Source: Fibrobacteraceae bacterium
GTDB lineage: Bacteria > Fibrobacterota > Fibrobacteria > Fibrobacterales > Fibrobacteraceae
Direction: 5' to 3'
Assembly: GCA_023231365.1 (NCBI GenBank)
Contig: JALNVO010000098.1
Span: 1-9,623 of the forward strand
Length of the DNA: 9,623 nt
A model generated the notes under the pieces. The model was not told where the DNA came from. It saw only the letters and a program-made list of their open reading frames with translations, and ran no database searches. Below are positions 1 to 5,171 of this stretch, piece by piece. The stretch's first letter is position 1. Each line of letters starts with the position of its first letter. The position numbers and the translations under genes are program-made.

Positions 1-1
1 A

Positions 2-67
2 AGCGGTATAGACGACACGTTTAAGGCGTATCTTTTGAGCGTCCGTTGCATCATGTCCAAGGAATAG
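2..67 (+). CDS. Possible C-terminal tail of an unidentified upstream gene (partial)
   Basis: One + frame is open from the left edge to a TAG stop at 65-67, giving 21 residues that end in IMSKE. The codons (AAG for Lys, GAC, GCG) resemble those of the genes downstream, but the stretch is too short to prove coding. It is mostly polar and does not look like the hydrophobic end of NuoA, the subunit normally encoded before nuoB. I do not recognise it. A competing reading is a divergent gene starting with the tandem ATGs at 54-49 on the minus strand, which is also open to the left edge but lacks a clear ribosome binding site. Confidence 0.22.
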   Translation, partial: SGIDDTFKAYLLSVRCIMSKE

Positions 68-123
68 ATCCGCCGGAGAAGTGTGCAGGGGAACACAAAA
101 ACGATTTTTTTGTATGACTTATC

Positions 124-165
124 TGTCGGGTTGTGTCACATTTTTTCTGAATCCGACGAAAATGT
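124..165 (+). promoter_or_regulatory. Two alternative inverted repeats upstream of nuoB
   Basis: Bases 124-132 can pair with 150-158 as a 9-bp stem with two G-T wobbles and a 17-base loop. Inside that loop, ACATTTT at 138-144 is complementary to AAAATGT at 159-165, so a second 7-bp stem is possible. The loop also contains the small palindrome TGTGTCACA at 132-140 region. This could be an operator, a leader RNA switch or chance in an AT-rich stretch. Neither stem is followed by a T-run, so a simple terminator is unlikely. Pairing was judged by eye. Confidence 0.25.
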
Positions 166-178
166 AAAAGCCGGGAAA

Positions 179-184
179 TATGAT
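179..184 (+). promoter_or_regulatory. Candidate -10 element for the nuo operon
   Basis: TATGAT matches the sigma-70 -10 consensus TATAAT at five of six positions. It would start transcription near base 190 and leave a leader of about 85 bases before nuoB. No good -35 lies 16-18 bases upstream (the spot reads roughly ACGAAA), so this is only a candidate. A second weaker option is TTGCTT at 185-190 with AGATAA at 209-214, spaced 18 bases apart. No terminator or promoter-sized gap occurs later in the operon, so a promoter for the whole run is expected in this region. Confidence 0.3.
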
Positions 185-262
185 TTGCTTATGAGCGGAA
201 CTGATTGCAGATAAAACCTGAAAGAACGGCTTCATTTTTCTATTTTTCTCCCTGAATTTTAC

Positions 263-273
263 GAGGTATCCTC
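263..273 (+). promoter_or_regulatory. nuoB ribosome binding site inside a small hairpin
   Basis: GAGG at 263-266 lies 8 bases before the nuoB ATG at 275 and is the obvious Shine-Dalgarno sequence. It is followed after three bases by its exact complement CCTC at 270-273, giving GAGG-TAT-CCTC. The ribosome binding site of the first gene could therefore be partly masked in the mRNA. The stem is only 4 bp, so its stability and any regulatory role are uncertain. Confidence 0.45.
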
Positions 274-274
274 T

Positions 275-916
275 ATGACTGCTGAGGCTCAAGAATCAAA
301 TTTTTTCACTTCCAAGTTGGATTTTGTTGTCAACTGGGGGCGGAAAAACTCTCTGTGGCCGTTTCCTTACGGGACGGCTTGCTGTGCCATTGAATTCATG
401 AGTACGGAATCTTCCCGTTACGATCTTTCGCGAATCGGTTCGGAATACGTGCGCTTTACGCCTCGCCAGTCCGATGTGCTTGCTGTGGAGGGGACGATTA
501 CCTACAAGCAGGCTCCGATCCTCAAGCGCATTTACGAGCAGCTTGCCGAGCCCAAGTGGGTTGTGTGCATGGGCGCTTGTGCGACTTCCGGTGGCGTGTA
601 TGACTGCTACTGCACTGTGCCGGGTATTGATAACATTATCCCTGTGGACGTTTATATCGGCGGCTGTCCTCCCCGTCCGGAGTCCTTCTTCGATGCGATG
701 TTCGACCTTCAGAACAAGATTATGGACGAGTCTTATATGAAGCAGCGCACGGAACGTGTGAAGGAACAGCTTGAGGCGATTAAGGCGAAGACTCTCGAAT
801 GCAAGGCGGAACTCGCCGAGTTCTCCCACGAAAAGGTGAACGAGATCAAGGCGGGTGTTGGCGATCTTAAGGCCGCCGCTATCCGCAAGGCCGAATTTTG
901 GAAGGAGAATCCCTGA
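275..916 (+). CDS. nuoB: NADH-quinone oxidoreductase subunit B (NuoB)
   Basis: NuoB is the peripheral-arm subunit that binds the terminal [4Fe-4S] cluster N2, which passes electrons to quinone at the interface with NuoD. The 213-residue product shows the family pattern: adjacent cysteines C36-C37 in ACCAIEFM, C102 in MGACATSGG and C131 in GGCPPRPE, the four expected N2 ligands. The core ends near residue 150. After it comes a tail of about 60 residues rich in Lys, Glu and Ala, probably a long helix or coiled coil, which many NuoB proteins lack. The ATG at 275 is preceded by GAGG at 263-266. NuoB is the first gene of the visible operon, and nuoA, its usual partner upstream, is not seen. The TGA stop overlaps the nuoC ATG by one base. 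Confidence 0.97.
   Translation: MTAEAQESNFFTSKLDFVVNWGRKNSLWPFPYGTACCAIEFMSTESSRYDLSRIGSEYVRFTPRQSDVLAVEGTITYKQAPILKRIYEQLAEPKWVVCMGACATSGGVYDCYCTVPGIDNIIPVDVYIGGCPPRPESFFDAMFDLQNKIMDESYMKQRTERVKEQLEAIKAKTLECKAELAEFSHEKVNEIKAGVGDLKAAAIRKAEFWKENP
902..907 (+). promoter_or_regulatory. Ribosome binding site that sets the nuoC start
   Basis: AAGGAG ends 8 bases before the ATG at 916. A TTG at 898 opens the same frame six codons earlier, but the Shine-Dalgarno sequence lies after that TTG and can only serve the ATG. This decides the nuoC start and gives a 1-base overlap with the nuoB stop (TGATG). Confidence 0.75.
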
Positions 917-1581
917 TGTCGAGCGATTGCGAAAATCAAGTGAAAGAGCCGGTGGTGGCGACTGCCGAAGCCCGCAGGGCCTTTGAAAGTTCCGCTTTTG
1001 CGTGCCTCGAAAAAGAATTCGGCGCTGTCCGTTCCGACAAGGATTCCTGGGGCCTTACCGCAGTAATTGCTGCAGATAAACTCCGCGATTCTGTTCTTTT
1101 TCTGAAGAACGACCCCCAGTTCCAGATGGACATGCTCGTAGATATCGCCGGCGTCGATTATTTGGGCTTCGAAGATTATGCCGGACCTCGCTTTGCCGTC
1201 CTCTATATGTTCAAGAGCGTGTATCTGCCGGCCCATCGTTTGAGCCTGAAGGTCTTTGTTTCCGAAGCGGACTTGAAAGTGCCGACAATTTCTGACATCT
1301 ATCCAATTGCCAATTGGCAGGAACGCGAAGTGTTCGACCAGTTCGGCGTGATTTTTGTAGGTCACCCGGATTTGCGCCGCATTCTCAACCATGTTGAATT
1401 TGTCGGGAATCCGCTTCGCAAGGATTATCCGGCACACCGCCGCCAATGGCTGTCTACTAACGATTATATGCTTCCCGTGCTCGAAGCGCGCTTGGAGGCC
1501 AAGGGTTATAAGATCCTTTCCCGTTCTAAGGAAATTTTGCCCAACGAAGAAGAATATTTGACAGGGAGTATCAAGAAATGA
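916..1581 (+). CDS. nuoC: NADH-quinone oxidoreductase subunit C (NuoC, 30 kDa subunit)
   Basis: NuoC is a peripheral-arm structural subunit without cofactors that packs against NuoD and NuoI. The 221-residue product has the family signature at residues 136-157: ERE, then D141, FG at 143-144, GHPDLRR at 149-155 and IL. It is followed by the conserved LRKDYP segment. About 20 polar N-terminal residues precede the folded domain. Here NuoC is a separate protein, not fused to NuoD as in E. coli. The end of the gene overlaps nuoD by four bases (ATGA), so translation of the two is probably coupled and their amounts matched. Identification is firm. The start is the ATG at 916, not the TTG at 898, because of the AAGGAG at 902-907. 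Confidence 0.95.
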   Translation: MSSDCENQVKEPVVATAEARRAFESSAFACLEKEFGAVRSDKDSWGLTAVIAADKLRDSVLFLKNDPQFQMDMLVDIAGVDYLGFEDYAGPRFAVLYMFKSVYLPAHRLSLKVFVSEADLKVPTISDIYPIANWQEREVFDQFGVIFVGHPDLRRILNHVEFVGNPLRKDYPAHRRQWLSTNDYMLPVLEARLEAKGYKILSRSKEILPNEEEYLTGSIKK

Positions 1582-2771
1582 GAGTACTTGCTCCTAATGG
1601 CGAAGAAAAAACTTTGATGGCGCTCAACATCGGCCCTTCGCACGGTGCGACGCATGGATGCCTCCGCTATATGACAGCGCTCGACGGTGAAAACATCGTG
1701 GCAAGCGTGGGCGAGATCGGCTACCTTCACCGCGGTTTTGAAAAAATGGCGGAACGGGGTACTTGGCAGCAGGTGATCCCGTTCACCGATCGCTTGAACT
1801 ATTGCTCGGCGATGATGAACAACTTTGCCTATTGCCATGCCGTGGAACAGATGCTGGGTATCGATCTCCCGGAACGAGCTAAGGTTCTCCGCGTTATCGT
1901 GAACGAACTTTCCCGCATTGCGGACCACTTCATCTGCGTCGCTGCTGCCGCTCAGGATTTGGGTTCTACGACCGGCTTCTTTTATATGTTCGATAGCCGC
2001 GAAATGATTATGGTGATTTGGGAAAAGCTCACGGGCGCCCGTCTCACCAACAGTTATGGACGCATCGGCGGGCTTTACCGCGATACATACGAAGGCTTTG
2101 AGAACGATGTTCTCGCCGTGTGCAAGCAAGTCGGCAAGAATTTGCACGATTTGCATGCGTGTTTCGACCGCAACCGCATTTTCCTCGACCGTACGGTTGG
2201 AATCGGTGTGATGCCCGCTAAGCGGGCGATTGAATGGGGTTGGACCGGTCCTTGCCTCCGCGCTTGCGGCGTTGCGAGCGATGTGCGCAAAGACGAGCCT
2301 TATTACGATTATGAGACTTATGACTGGAACGTGGTGACGGGAACCAAGGGCGATGTCTATGACCGCCTGATGGTGCGCCTCGCCGAAGCGGAAGAATCGG
2401 TTAAGATCGTGCAGCAGGCGCTGAAGCGCTTGCAGCCGGGTCCCGTGAGCGTGGATGATCCACGCATCCGCGTGCCGTCGCACGAGAGCGCTTATCAGGA
2501 TATGGAAGCGCTCGCAGGCCGTTTCAAGACGGTTTTTGAAGGCATCCGCGTTCCTGCCGGCGAATATTATTCCGGTTCTGAAGTGGCGAACGGTGAACTC
2601 GGGTTCACGCTTGTTTCCGATGGATCGGGCAAGCCTTGGCGGGTGAAAGTCCGTCCGCCTTGCTTTACGCAATTTGCCGCGTTCCACGAGCTTGTCGAAG
2701 GGAGCCTGCTTGCGGACTCCATCGCGTGCCTTTCAAGTATTAACATTATTGCGGGAGAACTGGATCGATGA
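1578..2771 (+). CDS. nuoD: NADH-quinone oxidoreductase subunit D (NuoD, 49 kDa subunit)
   Basis: NuoD forms, with NuoB, the pocket where quinone is reduced beside cluster N2, and it descends from the large subunit of [NiFe] hydrogenases. The 397-residue product is of normal length. It shows NIGPSHGATHG at residues 17-27, GYLHRGFEK at 48-56, FTDRLNY at 69-75, the SREMIM and GARLTNSYGR stretches in the middle, and the terminal GELDR. H22 and Y75 align by eye with the quinone-head ligands His38 and Tyr87 of Thermus Nqo4. The loop carrying H22 usually reads GPQHP but here reads GPSHG, and the usual SLD before the C-terminal GEVDR is SIN. The start is supported by GGGAG at 1564-1568 and an ATGA overlap with nuoC. 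A later Met14 is possible but less well supported. The gene overlaps nuoE by four bases. Confidence 0.96.
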   Translation: MRVLAPNGEEKTLMALNIGPSHGATHGCLRYMTALDGENIVASVGEIGYLHRGFEKMAERGTWQQVIPFTDRLNYCSAMMNNFAYCHAVEQMLGIDLPERAKVLRVIVNELSRIADHFICVAAAAQDLGSTTGFFYMFDSREMIMVIWEKLTGARLTNSYGRIGGLYRDTYEGFENDVLAVCKQVGKNLHDLHACFDRNRIFLDRTVGIGVMPAKRAIEWGWTGPCLRACGVASDVRKDEPYYDYETYDWNVVTGTKGDVYDRLMVRLAEAEESVKIVQQALKRLQPGPVSVDDPRIRVPSHESAYQDMEALAGRFKTVFEGIRVPAGEYYSGSEVANGELGFTLVSDGSGKPWRVKVRPPCFTQFAAFHELVEGSLLADSIACLSSINIIAGELDR

Positions 2772-3853
2772 GTCACGTTCAAGGCGCTCTCCATATTGTC
2801 GCCAACAATACTTTAACTTATACGCATGGCCCGCATCCGGTTGAGACTTTGCCGTCTCCTGCGGATCAGTTCGGGCACAAGAACGAAATTCAGGCACAGC
2901 CGTCTTGGGCGGAAATTGCCCCGAAGCTTGAAACGCCTGCCGTCAAGGAACGCGTTGCGGATTTGCTTTCCCGCTATCCGCATGGACAGGGCGCTCTTCT
3001 TGAAGTACTTTGGATTGCTCAGGATGCCATCGGTTGGCTCCCGAACGAGGCTATCCGCTGGGCTGCCGATGTTTGCAGCTGTTCTCCGGCTCATGCATTC
3101 GGCGTTTCTACTTTCTATACGATGTATAAGCATGTGCCGACTGGACGTTTTTTGCTCCAATTCTGCCGCAATATCTGCTGCCATTTGAAGGGCGCTCCGG
3201 GCATTCTGGAATACGTGCTCAAAAGTCTTAACATCAAGAGCGGCGGAACCACTCCGGACGGCCTTTTTACCGTGGTCGAAGTGGAATGCCTCGCGGCTTG
3301 CGGCAATGCGCCTGCGATGCTTGTGAATGACGATTTTGCGACCGACGTTGAAAACGGCGAACTCGTGATGAAACCGGGCATTTGCCTTACTGAGGAACGC
3401 GTCGATAAGATACTTCAGTGGTGCTATGCCCGCGAAGAAAAGTTCAAGGTGGAACCCTCCCGCGAAGTGTTAGGCGGTGTGGTGAAGGGACATGGCGGAC
3501 ACCCGGGAGCTCCTGCTGCTACGGCAAAGCCCCAGGTTGCGGATTATGCACCTCCTTCTCCGGTGCTCGGCGTGAATGCCGTTGCGGGCGATGCCGGTGT
3601 GACGGTTACTTGGAAGGGCGCTCCTGAATTTACGGCTCTCTCTGTGGAGAAGCTCTCCGAATCTTCTTGGACTGTAGTCGGGACGCCGGGCGTAAGAGAC
3701 AAGCAATTTGTGGATGCATCGGGCAAGGCCGGCGATGAATACCGGATGATTTCCGTGAGCGGAACAAGGACCGCCAAGCCCTCGGCTTCTGCCGTGGCGA
3801 AGCTTCCTCCCGCACCTCCCGCCGCTTCCACTTCCGAGAAAAAGGCAGGCTGA
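2768..3853 (+). CDS. nuoE: NADH-quinone oxidoreductase subunit E (NuoE) with C-terminal fibronectin-III-like extension
   Basis: NuoE is the 24 kDa-type subunit of the NADH-oxidising module and holds the [2Fe-2S] cluster N1a next to NuoF. The product has 361 residues, about twice the usual 160-180. Residues 1-45 are an unassigned polar leader. Residues 46-220 are the helical plus thioredoxin-like NuoE core with cluster ligands C133, C138, C174 and C178 (C-x4-C and C-x3-C, the second and third ligand 36 residues apart as in Thermus Nqo2). Residues 221-261 form a Gly/Pro/Ala-rich linker. Residues 262-346 resemble a fibronectin type III domain, with VTVTW, FVDAS, GDEYRMISVSG and a PSAS end. A Pro/Ala/Lys tail follows. 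The whole is one uninterrupted frame, with nuoF 3 bases later, so the extension is not an assembly join of two genes. GGGAG at 2753-2757 and ATGA overlap support the start. Confidence 0.93.
   Translation: MSHVQGALHIVANNTLTYTHGPHPVETLPSPADQFGHKNEIQAQPSWAEIAPKLETPAVKERVADLLSRYPHGQGALLEVLWIAQDAIGWLPNEAIRWAADVCSCSPAHAFGVSTFYTMYKHVPTGRFLLQFCRNICCHLKGAPGILEYVLKSLNIKSGGTTPDGLFTVVEVECLAACGNAPAMLVNDDFATDVENGELVMKPGICLTEERVDKILQWCYAREEKFKVEPSREVLGGVVKGHGGHPGAPAATAKPQVADYAPPSPVLGVNAVAGDAGVTVTWKGAPEFTALSVEKLSESSWTVVGTPGVRDKQFVDASGKAGDEYRMISVSGTRTAKPSASAVAKLPPAPPAASTSEKKAG
3551..3805 (+). other. Fibronectin type III-like domain encoded within nuoE
   Basis: This is the part of nuoE for residues 262-346. 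The protein begins with a Pro-rich entry (APPSPVLGV), then a strand with a Trp at residue 282 (GVTVTW), a middle strand (LSVEKL), a FVDAS turn, and the strand GDEYRMISVSG with Tyr325, closing with KPSASAV. That order of Pro start, core Trp, core Tyr and final PS is typical of bacterial FN3 modules, which are common in secreted glycan-degrading enzymes. Complex I peripheral subunits face the cytoplasm and are not known to need such a module. The assignment is from pattern reading only. Confidence 0.65.
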
Positions 3854-3856
3854 TTT

Positions 3857-5167
3857 ATGCAAGATTCAATGAAAGTCTGTACTGGAAATTTTGGAAAGAA
3901 TGCGCAGAGCATGGAAGCTTATAAGAAGCTTGGCGGCTACTCGACGATTTCTTCCAAGCTCTTTGAAATGTCCCAGTTCGAGGTGATCGATTATGTGCAG
4001 CGTTCAGGCCTTCGCGGCCGTGGCGGTGCCGGATTCCCGACAGGGTTGAAGTGGAGCTTCGTTCCCCGCAATTCCGGAAAGCCCGTTTACATTGTGGTGA
4101 ACGCGGATGAAGGCGAAGCGGGAACTTACAAGGATCACTTCCTCATTCTGGAAGATCCTCACCGTTTGATTGAAGGCTTGATCATCGCTGCTTGGGCGCT
4201 TGGCGCCCGGACTGCGTACATTTATGCCCGCGGCGAATTCCTCCCCTGCATCGAAGCCTTGAACAAGGCTTTGAACGAAGCCTACGCGGCTCATCTTCTC
4301 GGCGAAAATATCGGCGGGACTAAGTTCTCGTTCGATATTTTTGTGCATCGCGGAGCAGGCGCTTACATTTGTGGTGAAGAAACCGCGCTCATCAACTCCT
4401 TGGAAGGCCAGAAGGGCCAGCCTCGCTTGAAACCGCCTTTTCCGGCGGTTGCCGGTGCGTGGGCATGTCCGACTTGCGTGAACAACGTGGAAACGATTAT
4501 GTCGCTTCCGTGGATTTTTTCGCATCCGGTTTCCGAATACACTAAAATGGGTACTCCGAAGGCTCGTGGAACGAAGGTGTTCTGCGTATCGGGAGACGTT
4601 GTCCGCCCGGGCCTTTACGAAGCTCCTCTGGGTACTCCGCTGATGGAAATGCTCACGAGCGAGGAATATGCTCAAGGCGTTGTCGGAAATTTGAAGGGCG
4701 TGATTCCGGGCGGTTCTTCCTGCCCTCCGCTTACTTCTTGTGAAAGTGAAACGGCTACGCTCGATTACGAGTGCATGGCCGCTCTCAAGACGATGTTTGG
4801 ATCCGGCGCTATCATTGTCTTCAACGATTCGCATAACGCCGTAGATATTTTGAGCGTCCTCGGACATTTCTATTCTCACGAATCTTGCGGGCAGTGCACG
4901 CCTTGCCGCGAAGGTACTGGCTTTGCAAAGCGCGTCCTCGACGAGATAATGAGAGGTGAAGGCCACGATGGCGATATTGAACTTTTGCAGGGAATTTCTG
5001 CGGGGTTTGCAGGCACGACGATCTGCCCCCTCTCCCTTTCCCTCGGTATGCCTATCAATTCCTACACGGCCAAGTACCGCGGAGATTTTGAAGCGTACAT
5101 AGCGAAGAATCCGGATCATGCGGAACCTCGCTTGAGATCTACCGTTCGTCCTGGAGCATTCTGGTAA
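3857..5167 (+). CDS. nuoF: NADH-quinone oxidoreductase subunit F (NuoF, NADH/FMN-binding 51 kDa subunit)
   Basis: NuoF is where NADH is oxidised. It binds NADH, FMN and the [4Fe-4S] cluster N3. The 436-residue product has the glycine-rich FMN/NADH site LRGRGGAGFPTGLKWSF at residues 52-68, NADEGEAGTYKD at 82-93, and YICGEETAL near 170-178. The N3 ligands are C344, C347 and C350 in ESCGQCTPCREG, plus C390 in TTICPL. A small oddity is Ala88, where the family usually has Pro (NADExEPGT). The length is normal and there is no frameshift. The start at 3857 has AGG at 3847-3849 seven bases upstream; an in-frame Met5 at 3869 is an alternative. It follows nuoE after 3 bases and precedes nuoG by 4, as expected for subunits of one module. 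Confidence 0.97.
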   Translation: MQDSMKVCTGNFGKNAQSMEAYKKLGGYSTISSKLFEMSQFEVIDYVQRSGLRGRGGAGFPTGLKWSFVPRNSGKPVYIVVNADEGEAGTYKDHFLILEDPHRLIEGLIIAAWALGARTAYIYARGEFLPCIEALNKALNEAYAAHLLGENIGGTKFSFDIFVHRGAGAYICGEETALINSLEGQKGQPRLKPPFPAVAGAWACPTCVNNVETIMSLPWIFSHPVSEYTKMGTPKARGTKVFCVSGDVVRPGLYEAPLGTPLMEMLTSEEYAQGVVGNLKGVIPGGSSCPPLTSCESETATLDYECMAALKTMFGSGAIIVFNDSHNAVDILSVLGHFYSHESCGQCTPCREGTGFAKRVLDEIMRGEGHDGDIELLQGISAGFAGTTICPLSLSLGMPINSYTAKYRGDFEAYIAKNPDHAEPRLRSTVRPGAFW

Positions 5168-5171
5168 TAAT

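Larger units (their letters stand above)
68..274. other. Intergenic leader region upstream of the nuo operon
   Basis: This 207-base stretch has no convincing ORF and is visibly richer in A/T than the genes, with runs such as the T-tract at 105-111 and another at 141-146. It contains small inverted repeats: GTGT/ACAC at 81-84 and 93-96, ACAAAAA/TTTTTGT at 95-101 and 107-113, and a larger imperfect one at 124-158. The first two could form a weak transcription end for an upstream gene, but the stems are short and AT-rich. The second half probably holds the operon promoter and 5' leader. No tRNA, riboswitch or recognisable regulator box was found. Confidence 0.6.

Noticed and set aside
1..54. Divergent gene starting with tandem ATG on the minus strand
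   Set aside because: The frame is open to the left edge but only 18 codons are visible, no Shine-Dalgarno precedes it, and the product is not recognisable. It cannot be supported over the + strand reading.
81..113. Rho-independent terminator before the operon
   Set aside because: The stems are 4 bp (GTGT/ACAC) or pure A-T (ACAAAAA/TTTTTGT) and would be unstable, so I mention it only as a weak possibility.
898..915. Upstream TTG start for nuoC
   Set aside because: The Shine-Dalgarno AAGGAG at 902-907 lies downstream of the TTG and is correctly spaced for the ATG at 916, which also gives the 1-base overlap seen at other junctions.
1506..2687. Long minus-strand open frame opposite nuoD
   Set aside because: It lies entirely over nuoC/nuoD, has no recognisable domain, is rich in Arg/His as expected for an antisense shadow of a GC-biased gene, and would contradict the clear family motifs on the + strand.
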